Shown here piece by piece: positions 25,722 to 33,578 of a stretch of DNA of 64,000 nucleotides. A program made the position numbers and the translations under genes. Numbering within the stretch: position 1 is the first letter of the stretch; every line of letters starts with the position of its first letter. Source of the stretch: Streptomyces sp. SCL15-4 (GTDB lineage: Bacteria > Actinomycetota > Actinomycetes > Streptomycetales > Streptomycetaceae); assembly GCF_033366695.1 (NCBI RefSeq), contig NZ_JAOBTQ010000001.1, positions 5,270,001-5,334,000 on the forward strand, in the 5' to 3' direction. The notes under the pieces were generated by a model that did no database searches, was not told the origin of the DNA, and saw nothing but the letters and a program-made list of their open reading frames with translations.

Positions 25722-26678
25722 TCAGGTCATCCACGGCGGGAGTTCCTTTTCGAGGCTGACACCCCGGCGTTGCGCCGGCACGGTGGTGTGCTCGGCTGCC
25801 TCCTCCGGGGCGCGGCCACGACGGCGCAGGGGGGCCTCGGACAGAAGCTTGTCGAACAGCGGGACGAGCGCGTCGACGGAGTCCGGGGGCACCCGACCGT
25901 CGTGCGGACCTTCCGGCAGCCGGTCCCAGCGCGCGGGAGGCGCTTCCTCGGATTCGGCGATCCAGTCCTGGAGTTCGTCCACGAACCGCGGGCCGTCCGG
26001 AGCAAGGACGTCATAGACGAGTGTGCTGCCGGCGGCGTTCACCGCGGAGGAGAGCGCGTTCACATGGTCGGCGGGGCGTGGAGTACCACTGGAGAGCAGC
26101 CTCTCGAAGACGCGCAACAGAGCCTGCGCGGTCGGCCGGTGGTCGATGATGTCCAAGCGGAGCGTCGTGTTGAGGATGTCCTGGAGAGCGAAGGCGGTCT
26201 CCACGGGTCGGTAGTCGGGGCCGTTCCGGAACAGTTCGGCAGCCCACCACAGGCGAGAGAAGCACTGGGTGTAGTGGGGCCCGCAGAAGCGCGAACTCTG
26301 GGCGATCTCGGCATTGCCACGCCAGCGCCACACCACATAATCGGGCGCCACGAGCATGGCGAAATGGTTCCACAGCCTGCCATCGCCTGCCTCCGCCCGT
26401 GTCATGCGAAGGGTGGCGTGAAGCCGGGGCGCGAGCCAGCCGTCCGATGCGCGGCGGTCCTCCGCGAAGCGCGTCATCGCCTGCTCGACGAGTTCCCGGA
26501 TCGGCGCGGTGCGCCATCGGGCCTCGGTGTCCGAAAGGGACGTGCTCGCCTTGCGCAGGGCCACCTGAGGCGGGTTCTCCTGACCCGACTGTATGCCTCG
26601 GCTCAGGTACTTGGCCACGGCCGCGTCGGGCAACAAGCCGAGTACCTGGGGGATGTCGAACGACCCACGGCGCGGCAT
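25722..26678 (-). CDS. DUF6339-like protein, last gene of the minus operon
   Basis: 318 residues. I tentatively recognise the DUF6339 type, known mainly from loci with Z1 and methyltransferase genes. Visible features: an N-terminal helical part (LPDAAVAKYLSRGIQ), the aromatic block LWNHFAMLVAPDYVVWRWRG, then SSRFCGPHYTQCFSRLWWAAELFRNGPDY. No catalytic motif is obvious. The ATG at 26678 overlaps the stop of the upstream gene as TGATG, so the two are coupled. A longer frame to 26897 lies in the neighbour gene. Confidence 0.65.
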   Translation of the reverse strand: MPRRGSFDIPQVLGLLPDAAVAKYLSRGIQSGQENPPQVALRKASTSLSDTEARWRTAPIRELVEQAMTRFAEDRRASDGWLAPRLHATLRMTRAEAGDGRLWNHFAMLVAPDYVVWRWRGNAEIAQSSRFCGPHYTQCFSRLWWAAELFRNGPDYRPVETAFALQDILNTTLRLDIIDHRPTAQALLRVFERLLSSGTPRPADHVNALSSAVNAAGSTLVYDVLAPDGPRFVDELQDWIAESEEAPPARWDRLPEGPHDGRVPPDSVDALVPLFDKLLSEAPLRRRGRAPEEAAEHTTVPAQRRGVSLEKELPPWMT

Positions 26679-27655
26679 CAGTCGGCGCTCCTCTCGGCGC
26701 GGTCGACAGTGCGCACCGCGTGTGTCAGTTTCTTCGCGACCTGTGCGCGACGTCCGGCCGCGTACTGGATGCCCGTCTGCAACTCGGACCACCCGAACCC
26801 CTTCGTACGGCGTTCGTTGATCTCGTACAGGGCATCGGTGAGTTGCCTGCCGGGCAGTACGTCCGGAAGCATGGCGCGCAGTACGGCCTCGCGCCATCCG
26901 GTGGGCATCACGGGGGTTCCGTCCTCGTCCTCGTCCAGGTCACCGGCGGCCGTCTGGAACATCGCCGTCCAGGCGTCCTGTGCGATCTGAGAAGCCGCCA
27001 TCTCCCGTACGACACGCTCCGTCGCGCTGCCACCGCGGCCGTCGAGCACCTCGACAAGACCTTCGACCGCGCTGGTGTTGAGGTAGACGGTGGGCATGTC
27101 CCCGGATGTCTCCACGATCCACGGTGCTTCCTTGAAGGGGCGCAACCACGGGTGGGCACCGTCGCGGAAGTCCACCTGCAGGATCTCGATCTCTCGCTGG
27201 CGGACCGGTGTGGTCTCCTGGAGATCGATATACCAGTCCTCCTGCGCAGACCCCACGAGGCGGCCGGGGACCCCCTCCACGGTGGCGACGACCAGCAAGG
27301 ACAGCGTCGCGCGCCGCAGATGATCGGTGCGTGTAAGGGAAATCGAGCCGCTCATGGCACCGTTCGGCTCAGGGCGAAGGCGCGCCGTGATACGCGCGTT
27401 GGTGGCCTTTTCGGTCAACACCGCCAGGCAGGTCACGTCCTGCCAGAGGCCTTCCCGCAACTCGGCCTCCGGGAGCGCCACGCGGAGGTCCAGCCTTGCC
27501 TCCTCCCACCGTGCGCGTCCGGATTGGTGCAGGGCGACCACACGCTCCGTGGTCGAGACGTTGGTGTAGGGCAGCGACTTGCCGTCCACGGAGACCGACA
27601 CGATCTGGCAGGTCACGTCGCCGAGGAGCGTCGGGTAGGGAAAGACGGGCTTCAT
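26678..27655 (-). CDS. Unrecognised protein of the defence-like island
   Basis: 325 residues, no family recognised. The first two thirds look beta-rich (DVTCQIVSVSVDGKSLPYTNVS, ITARLRPEPNGAMSGSISL, EIEILQVDFRDGAHPW), then PWIVETSGDMPTVYLNTSAVEGLVEVLDG and a helical C-terminus. Its start overlaps the stop of the HTH-ATPase (ATGA) and its stop overlaps the next start, so it is made in fixed ratio with both. It could be a DNA- or sensor-binding subunit; that is a guess. Confidence 0.7.
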   Translation of the reverse strand: MKPVFPYPTLLGDVTCQIVSVSVDGKSLPYTNVSTTERVVALHQSGRARWEEARLDLRVALPEAELREGLWQDVTCLAVLTEKATNARITARLRPEPNGAMSGSISLTRTDHLRRATLSLLVVATVEGVPGRLVGSAQEDWYIDLQETTPVRQREIEILQVDFRDGAHPWLRPFKEAPWIVETSGDMPTVYLNTSAVEGLVEVLDGRGGSATERVVREMAASQIAQDAWTAMFQTAAGDLDEDEDGTPVMPTGWREAVLRAMLPDVLPGRQLTDALYEINERRTKGFGWSELQTGIQYAAGRRAQVAKKLTHAVRTVDRAERSAD

Positions 27656-29766
27656 GCCTCACCTCCGCGGGCCTTGGGTACGTCGACCACCAGACGGGCG
27701 TAGCCGCCTCTGACCGGATGACTGGCCGGATCGGTGACGCCGCTGAACACCGCCGTGCGGACACCGGGCTCGATAACGATCGTCCCGTTCTCCGCGCGGC
27801 ACGTTTCGGAGCCGACGAGCAGTTCCCATTCCACGGAGGGGCGACCGCCCGAACGCACGTCGAACTTGGCCACCGGAGCGAGGACCCACGGGTCGTCCGC
27901 GTCGGGCAGCTTCAGATGGACAGTGACGTGCCAAGCGCCCCGGTCGTCGAGCCTTGCCTCGATGTTGCGCACCGTCGGGAACGACTGGGCCCGTCGGCCG
28001 CCCACGCCCGCCCCGGTGTCCAGTTTCAAAAGCTCACGCAGTACCGCAGGCCCACCGCTGCGCGTGATTTCGCGCTTGCCCAGGAGCGAGCGGACCGTGT
28101 GGTCGATCGCCGATCGGAACTCCTTGAGCCTGGCGAGGGCGCCCCTTTGGTACGTCGTGGTCAGTTCCTCGGTCCGGTCCCATCGGTCGTGTTCGGGTGG
28201 TTCGGACGCCCTCAGGAAGGCTTCGGCCAGGGCCACGTCCTCCCCGTCTCGTCCGGTCGCGTAGCCGGCGAGCAGGACGGCCTGGAACGGCGGCGCCCCC
28301 AAGGGGAGGTCCCGAGGGCGTTGCTCGGTGATGGTCATCCGATTTCCGCGCATGCAGATCACCTGGTTGATGCGCGTGTCGTGATCGTCGGCCGGCGTGA
28401 GGAGCAGCACGGCGAGGTGTTCACAGCCCCTGTCGCGCGGTCGACCGTGATCCTTCAGGGGGGTCACGACCAACGGGACGTCGGCGCGCACCACTTGGTC
28501 GGCAGCCGTCAGTTTGTCGACGGTATCCCCGTCCAGGTACGCCCGTAGGGCACGACTCAACGCCGGATGATGCTCGTGAGGGTCGACCTGCTGCTCGGGC
28601 AGATAGACCTCCCCGTTGCGCAGGGTGGTGACCCGGGCGTCGAGAAGCGGCTCGGCGGACCGACCGCCTATCATCGCGGCCCAGAAATCGTCGGCGAGCG
28701 ACCGGACGAGCTTGTCGTGCATCTCCTGGAGGGTTTCGGCGGCCCCCGAGGCGTCGTAGGCGCCCACGATGAGGAAGGACGTACCGGGTTCGGTACCGGA
28801 TCGCCGCAGATGCAGGCGGCGCAGGGTTTCGTCGTCGGCCCACCACGAGCGCGACACTCCGCGATGCTCGGGTTCGGTGTCCGGCTCGCCGAACCATGCG
28901 GGACCGGCGAAGGCCTCGCCGTCGACCTCGTGCCAAGGGAGATCCAGGCGTCCGACCACCCGGCCCTCGGTGCGTCCCTCATGGGGCTCGGACAACGTCG
29001 AGTTGATCAATACGAGGCCCAAGCGGCTGGTCGCCCAGAGAGTCGCCTTGCCCAGACCGTAGGAGCCGCCGGCCCGACCGGCCGTGATCTTGTGACTGTC
29101 GAGCTGACGGCGTACGACCGCGGCGAAGCGGCCGTCGCTGTACTCGGGCCCGGTAAGTCCCGAGGCGTTGTAGTCGTCGATGCGCAGAAGCCGTAGTCGA
29201 CGCTCCTGCGAGAGATCGGTCAGGGCGGAACGAAGACTGCGCGAGACCTTCTGGTTGCCGCGCGCGGCCTCCTCGTAGTGCGGCAGCAGATCTTTCCAGT
29301 GCAGTGCGGAGAGGAAGGCGTCGAGGTGCGCCCCGTCCAACTCGTGGAGCGTGTAGTGGACGCGAACCGGTGAGCGGGAATCACAGCGCTCGTCGAGCGA
29401 GTTCTGCGTCGCCTCGCGCGCGAGCACGGACAGGTCTGCGTCGAAGGCGAACGCGGCCGCGTTTCCGTACTCTCGGCCGCCGTCGGTGTGTGCGAGGCGA
29501 TGGTGCCAGCGAATCGGTCGATCGATGGGTACGTCCGTCGTTCGCGTCACCAGGGACGCCAGGTCGGTGCCCAGGATCTCGGCGATGCGCGCCTTGGTCT
29601 CGTCGCGGGGCTCGGCACGGCCGGTGATCCACGCCGAGACGGCCGCGCGCGTCTTGCCGAGCTTGGCCGCGAGGTCCGCCTGCGACATACCGGCCCGAAG
29701 CAACTGGCGTCGGAGCCAGGTTCCGAAGGCCTCGCCTTCCACGGCGGATGGTGCCGAATGCGGCAT
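27652..29766 (-). CDS. HTH (Xre/Cro-CI type) fused to a GHKL ATPase
   Basis: 704 residues. The N-terminal helix-turn-helix (about 14-70) reads WLRRQLLRAGMSQADLAAKLGKTRAAVSAWITG. A GHKL ATPase follows: N box LSVLAREATQNSLDE (Glu119, Asn122), G1-like LLRIDDYNASGLTG (192-205), G2-like AGGSYGLGKATLW (231-243). The C-terminal 400 residues contain no motif I know. It is a second, distinct ATPase of the island, and the HTH fusion suggests it controls its own operon or recognises a DNA state. The palindrome at 29832-29861 lies 66-95 bases upstream of its ATG. Confidence 0.85.
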   Translation of the reverse strand: MPHSAPSAVEGEAFGTWLRRQLLRAGMSQADLAAKLGKTRAAVSAWITGRAEPRDETKARIAEILGTDLASLVTRTTDVPIDRPIRWHHRLAHTDGGREYGNAAAFAFDADLSVLAREATQNSLDERCDSRSPVRVHYTLHELDGAHLDAFLSALHWKDLLPHYEEAARGNQKVSRSLRSALTDLSQERRLRLLRIDDYNASGLTGPEYSDGRFAAVVRRQLDSHKITAGRAGGSYGLGKATLWATSRLGLVLINSTLSEPHEGRTEGRVVGRLDLPWHEVDGEAFAGPAWFGEPDTEPEHRGVSRSWWADDETLRRLHLRRSGTEPGTSFLIVGAYDASGAAETLQEMHDKLVRSLADDFWAAMIGGRSAEPLLDARVTTLRNGEVYLPEQQVDPHEHHPALSRALRAYLDGDTVDKLTAADQVVRADVPLVVTPLKDHGRPRDRGCEHLAVLLLTPADDHDTRINQVICMRGNRMTITEQRPRDLPLGAPPFQAVLLAGYATGRDGEDVALAEAFLRASEPPEHDRWDRTEELTTTYQRGALARLKEFRSAIDHTVRSLLGKREITRSGGPAVLRELLKLDTGAGVGGRRAQSFPTVRNIEARLDDRGAWHVTVHLKLPDADDPWVLAPVAKFDVRSGGRPSVEWELLVGSETCRAENGTIVIEPGVRTAVFSGVTDPASHPVRGGYARLVVDVPKARGGEA

Positions 29767-29831
29767 CGTGCGTCATGCCTCCTGTCATGGGCCGGCCCGA
29801 CGGTGTGTCAGCGCGGACCACACAGTAGCAG

Positions 29832-29861
29832 TTTTTTGACAGAGGTGAGCATGTCAAAAAA
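29832..29861. promoter_or_regulatory. Perfect AT-rich palindrome upstream of the HTH-ATPase gene
   Basis: Arms TTTTTTGACA and TGTCAAAAAA are exact complements ten bases apart, one helical turn per half-site pair. AT-rich arms of this kind are conspicuous in this GC-rich sequence. The T-run lies on the 5' side of the structure in either direction, so it is not an intrinsic terminator. The minus arm also supplies a TTGACA -35. Best explained as an operator for the HTH-ATPase fusion. Confidence 0.65.
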
Positions 29862-29920
29862 TATCTGACGGCGCCGCCGCTGCGGCATGGCTTCGGCGGC
29901 CGCTACGGCGCGGCCGCCCG

Positions 29921-30397
29921 TCAGGTGCGGTCGGTTCTCGTTCGACGAGCCCGGACGAAGGCGACCACGCGTGCCGCGGCCTCGGCCGGGTCCTCGTGCT
30001 CCCAGACCCGGACGGCCAGCCAACCGGCCGATGCCAGCCGCTCGTCGGTGTCCATGTCCCGTCGGCGATTGCCCTCGATCTTGGTGCGCCAGAAGTCGGC
30101 GTTGGTCTTGGGCCAGGTCGCGTGCTGTGGACAGCCGTGCCAGAAGCAGCCGTCGACGAACACGGCGACCTTCGCCGGGCCGAAGATGACATCGGCTTCG
30201 CGGCGCACGCCCTTCAGCGGCTTGCGGTGGACCCGGTATCTCAGCCCCGCCGCATGCAGAGCACGCCGCAGGGCCATCTCGACTTCCGTGTTCCGGCTCT
30301 TCTGCCGGCTCATCCGGGCGCGGGTTTCAGGGGTGGTGTCCACGGTTGGTCGTTCTTTCGTTCCTGCCGGGAGCGACGCTGTCGAGTCGGCGGTCAC
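29921..30397 (-). CDS. vsr: Very-short-patch repair endonuclease (Vsr)
   Basis: 158 residues. The Vsr fold is clear: RMSRQKSRNTEVEMALRRALH, then catalytic Asp69 in RREADVIFGPAKVAVFVDGCFWHGCPQH, with the Cys/His zinc site and the FVDG-FWHGC signature, then W-KTNADFWRTKIEGNRRRD. Vsr nicks 5' of T:G mismatches that arise by deamination of 5-methylcytosine, so it is the expected companion of the C5-methyltransferases here; nuclease effector use is also possible. The GTG at 30397 is the longest start; a GTG 19 codons in is possible. Confidence 0.92.
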   Translation of the reverse strand: MTADSTASLPAGTKERPTVDTTPETRARMSRQKSRNTEVEMALRRALHAAGLRYRVHRKPLKGVRREADVIFGPAKVAVFVDGCFWHGCPQHATWPKTNADFWRTKIEGNRRRDMDTDERLASAGWLAVRVWEHEDPAEAAARVVAFVRARRTRTDRT

Positions 30398-30412
30398 GCT
30401 CCTCTTCCCGGT

Positions 30413-31426
30413 CTATGCCCCGTGACACTCCCCATACCCCGCCCCCGCCCCGCACCAGCACTCCGCCCCCCTCTCCGGTGGCCAGGCCACCGCCCGGCCC
30501 CGGGCTGCCAGGGTCGTCGCGTACTGGGGTAGGAGGGTGGGGTCTGTCGGGGGTGTGGCTTCCGAGGCGGCGAAGGCCTCGTAGGACGGGACCGTGCCCG
30601 TCACGATGCCGAGGTTGGCCGTGCCGGAGGAGGCGAGTTCTCGGAGTGAGGACTCTATGGTCCTCAGGTGCTCGGCGTGGGACGGGTACTCGGTGGACAG
30701 GGTCGGGTACGTCGTGAGGAGTTCCTCCAGCTCCGGGGCCGGCCAGTGCAGGACCGCCACCGGGAACGGGCGGGACAGGGCCGCTCGGTAGGCGCCCAGT
30801 TCCGCGCGCAGGCGGGAGATCTCCGCCTCCAGTTCCGCCGGGTTGTCCGAGCCCAGCGACCACACCCGTTTCGGGTCGTGGAGTTCGTCCAGGGAGACCG
30901 GGCCCGTGTGCAGGGTGTCCGCCAGCTTGTCCCAGTCGTCGTGCGGCAGGCCCAGCATGCGGCGGACGCGGTGGCGGCCGTAGAGGAGGGGGTGGGTGGC
31001 GGGGAGGGGTACTTCCGCCGGGCCGGGGATCAGCAGGCGGGTTCCCTCCGTGAACGTCTCCGCCGCCGCCTCCAGCTCGTCGTGCGACTCCAGTGCCTCC
31101 GCCGCGATCACCCATGGGGCAGGGTCCCGGGGGGCCGTCGTGCGGATGCCCTCGATGATCGCCCTCGCCTCGGCCTCATGGCCGTACTCCCACAGGTTCG
31201 ACGCCTTCAGGGCGCGCACCAGGGCGGGGCTGGCCAGGTTCGCGGCGGACGACAGCAGGCGGTCGTAGAGCGTGGTGGCCGCGGGGCGGTCGCCGGACAG
31301 TTCCAGGTGGGCCGCCGCCCGCAGGAGGAGGGTCTCGGCGTCCTCCGGATACAGGCCGGCGGTCCGCTCCAGGCGTGCCGCTTCGGCGGTGTGGTCGACA
31401 TTCTCGGCAGGCGTGTCGGGGCGCAT
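30413..31426 (-). CDS. Tetratricopeptide-like protein with C-terminal SEC-C-like zinc motif
   Basis: 337 residues. The N-terminal half reads as TPR-type helical repeats (AARLERTAGLYPEDAETLLLRAAAHLELSGDRPAA). The C-terminus ECWCGAGAGYGECHG is a degenerate SEC-C metal-binding motif (usual form CxCGSGxxYxxC). Similar SEC-C proteins occur widely in Streptomyces with no known job. It lies 16 bases beyond the GTG of vsr on the same strand and is probably the end of the flanking core genome rather than part of the island. The ATG at 31426 is chosen; no good ribosome site distinguishes longer starts. Confidence 0.65.
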   Translation of the reverse strand: MRPDTPAENVDHTAEAARLERTAGLYPEDAETLLLRAAAHLELSGDRPAATTLYDRLLSSAANLASPALVRALKASNLWEYGHEAEARAIIEGIRTTAPRDPAPWVIAAEALESHDELEAAAETFTEGTRLLIPGPAEVPLPATHPLLYGRHRVRRMLGLPHDDWDKLADTLHTGPVSLDELHDPKRVWSLGSDNPAELEAEISRLRAELGAYRAALSRPFPVAVLHWPAPELEELLTTYPTLSTEYPSHAEHLRTIESSLRELASSGTANLGIVTGTVPSYEAFAASEATPPTDPTLLPQYATTLAARGRAVAWPPERGAECWCGAGAGYGECHGA

Positions 31427-31778
31427 GGGGGACACCGTACTGCCGGGACGTGACAAAAGTGAGGTGCGGAGGGCCCCGAGGAGAGGGCTGCCCCGCCCGT
31501 AGGTGCATCCGGTATCCGGATTTCTCACGCCGGTGCTCTTCCTTGACGACGAGTGCCAGGGGCGGCTCCGTCGATGCCTCGCCGCCTCTGGAACTCCGGA
31601 TCGCCGGCGCCTTGCCGGTCGCCCGCCGGCACCTGGGGACGGTCACCGGACCCGGCACCCCGGCGGGACGCTCGGCATCGCGTCCCGCCGGTCCCGCCGG
31701 TCGCGCCGGACGTCCGTACGGTCACAGGTTCCCGGCCCGCGAAGGGCTGCCGGGACGTCCCGGCCCCGGGCCGGGCCG
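31427..31778. other. 352-base intergenic region with palindromes
   Basis: No gene seen. ATCCGG-TAT-CCGGAT (31507-31521) lies about 80 bases upstream of the TPR/SEC-C gene and could be its operator. CCGGGACGTCCCGG (31750-31763), a perfect 14-bp palindrome followed by GGCC/CCCGGG-rich sequence, sits 15-28 bases past the GH30 stop and may terminate that transcript. Confidence 0.4.
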
Positions 31779-33251
31779 TCACACGGTGACGCCGTCGATC
31801 TGGAGCGTCTGGACCGACTTCGCCGCGAACGGGACCGCCAGCGTCTTGCCGTTCAGGCGGAGGTCCGAGTGGGGCGTGTAGCGGTCGCCGCCCGTCGTGA
31901 CCGTGTTCCAGCGGGGGACCAGGCCGCCGGAGCCGCCGGTGACGGCGGAGAAGCGGGACAGGTCGAAGGTCAGGGTCTGGGCGGAGGCGGAGGTGTTGGC
32001 GGCGACGATCACCAGGCGTTTGGCCGCGCGGTCCAGGGCCGCCGCCGCATAGCTCACCCCGGTGTCCAGGATCGTCATGCCGGGGCGGATGTGCCGGGTG
32101 AACTGGGCCAGGACGTAGTACTTCGTCTGCACCGCGCCCGGCTGCCGCGTGGCCGGGTCGTAGGCGATCGCCGCCCAGCCCGCGCTCGGGTCCATCACCT
32201 GCCAGTACACCCAGGCCGTGGGGTGCAGCCAGCGGAAGTCGTACAGGAGGTTGCTCGCCGTGGTCAGTCCGGTGGCGTCGCTGTCGCCGGTCTCGGAGTT
32301 CCACAGTGCCTTGCGGGCGGTGGTCACCACGTCCGTGTACAGCAGGTCCCTGCGGCCCCCGGAGCCCTGGTAGCCGTGCACGTTGACCCGGTCGACGTAC
32401 CCCTTGGCCGTGGCGGAGAAGGAGTTCCAGGTGGTGCGGGCCAGGTCGTAGCTCGTCTCGTCGGACGCGGCGATCCGGGTGCCGGTCAGGCCGCGCTTGT
32501 CCAGCTCGCCGCGCAGGTACGGCAGTACGGCCGCCTGGGTGGCCGCGTCGATGTGACAGCCCTCCTGCGTGCCGGTCGCGGTCCACCAGGACGAGGAGGG
32601 CTCGTTGAAGGGCTCCACCGTCTGGAAGGTCACGCCCCAGTGCTGCCGGGCGTACAGGGCGACGGCGGCGAGGTGGGCGGCGTGCTGGCGGTGGTTCCAG
32701 GACTGGAGGTTGTTGCCGCCGTCGGCCGCGCCGGACGGGTTGTGGTTGGCGCACATCCACCACATCGGCGAGTTGGCGAACAGCTCCGAGACCGCGCCGC
32801 GCTGGGTCGCCTTCACGAGCATGGCCCGCTGGGCGGCGTCCGCAGTCCACTTCCAGGCCGCGGAGGCCGGGTCCTCGTTCGTCCAGTCCTGCCAGTAGCC
32901 CTCGATCTGCTTGAAGGACGGGATGTTCGGCGAGACGGCCATCGACGCGCCGTCCACGCTGTTCCAGCCGCACGCGCCCAGGTTGTAGCGGGCGATGTTC
33001 AGCCCGAGGCCGGGCAGCGAGGTGCCGTTGTACGTCGTGTTGCCGGTGGTGAAGAAGATGTCGGCGAAGTCGTCCCGTGTGCCGAAGACGTTCGCCCACC
33101 AGGCCAGGGAGGTGCCCCAGCCTTCCCACGTGCCGTACGAGGTCGACGGGTTGACGGATATCGTCGCGTCCGCCCGGGCCGTGCCCGTGGCCAGCGCGCT
33201 GCCGAGAAGGCCGCCGCCCGCGGCGGCCAGCAGTGTTCTGCGTCGGATCAT
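31779..33251 (-). CDS. Secreted GH30 family glycosidase (probable endo-beta-1,6-galactanase)
   Basis: 490 residues. The Tat-type signal MIRRRTLLAAAGGGLLGSALATGTARA is followed by a GH30 (beta/alpha)8 domain. FEGWG-like TWEGWGTSLAWWANVFG is near the start, the acid/base Glu is in VEPFNEPSSSWW and the nucleophile Glu in WNSETGDSD. A C-terminal beta domain ends the protein. The overall pattern resembles the beta-1,6-galactanase branch of GH30 known from Streptomyces, an enzyme for arabinogalactan side chains. A 23-bp palindrome lies 130 bases upstream of the ATG. Confidence 0.85.
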   Translation of the reverse strand: MIRRRTLLAAAGGGLLGSALATGTARADATISVNPSTSYGTWEGWGTSLAWWANVFGTRDDFADIFFTTGNTTYNGTSLPGLGLNIARYNLGACGWNSVDGASMAVSPNIPSFKQIEGYWQDWTNEDPASAAWKWTADAAQRAMLVKATQRGAVSELFANSPMWWMCANHNPSGAADGGNNLQSWNHRQHAAHLAAVALYARQHWGVTFQTVEPFNEPSSSWWTATGTQEGCHIDAATQAAVLPYLRGELDKRGLTGTRIAASDETSYDLARTTWNSFSATAKGYVDRVNVHGYQGSGGRRDLLYTDVVTTARKALWNSETGDSDATGLTTASNLLYDFRWLHPTAWVYWQVMDPSAGWAAIAYDPATRQPGAVQTKYYVLAQFTRHIRPGMTILDTGVSYAAAALDRAAKRLVIVAANTSASAQTLTFDLSRFSAVTGGSGGLVPRWNTVTTGGDRYTPHSDLRLNGKTLAVPFAAKSVQTLQIDGVTV

Positions 33252-33578
33252 GGATGCGTTCGCTGCCTCTCCATGCGGCTGCGGCACCGCGCTCCTGATA
33301 GCGGTGCCGACTCGTCCCCCCGGCATGCCAACAGGAAGCATCGGGGCTTCCGGACGGCGTTGTCGAGGGTTGTGACGGCCCTTTCTCAAACCCGTTGAGA
33401 AAGCGATCGGGCCGCCATCCGCGGCCGGTGGAGGGCGGTACGAACCAGGTGAAGCCGGTCCGGGCGCGCGCGAGTTGCCGGTACGCCTCGTGTGAAACCG
33501 GTCCAGCCGCAGGCGAGTTGCCGGCATGCCCCGGCGGAACCGGTCTCCGCGCCGCCCCGGTCAGCGCCTGCGTGAACG
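33252..33578. other. 327-base intergenic region: GH30 control region and 43-bp direct repeats
   Basis: No gene seen. It holds the palindrome at 33381-33403 and, from about 33450 to 33550, two and a half imperfect copies of a 43-base unit. Each unit contains GAAACCGGTCC and CGAGTTGCCGG (CGAGTTG at 33471 and 33514). Confidence 0.55.
33381..33403. promoter_or_regulatory. Perfect 9-bp-arm palindrome upstream of the GH30 gene
   Basis: CTTTCTCAA, five bases, TTGAGAAAG. The exact symmetry and AT-rich arms in a GC-rich stretch, 130 bases ahead of a secreted glycosidase gene, suggest the operator of a sugar-responsive repressor (LacI type likely; no regulator gene is adjacent). Confidence 0.55.

Noticed and set aside
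29832..29861. Terminator for vsr
   Set aside because: The T-run is at the 5' side of the structure on both strands and the spacer is large, unlike an intrinsic terminator; an operator fits better.
30413..31426. SEC-C/TPR gene as part of the defence island
   Set aside because: It is on the same strand next to vsr, but typical high-GC3 codon use and a gap suggest core genome; no link to the island parts is known to me.
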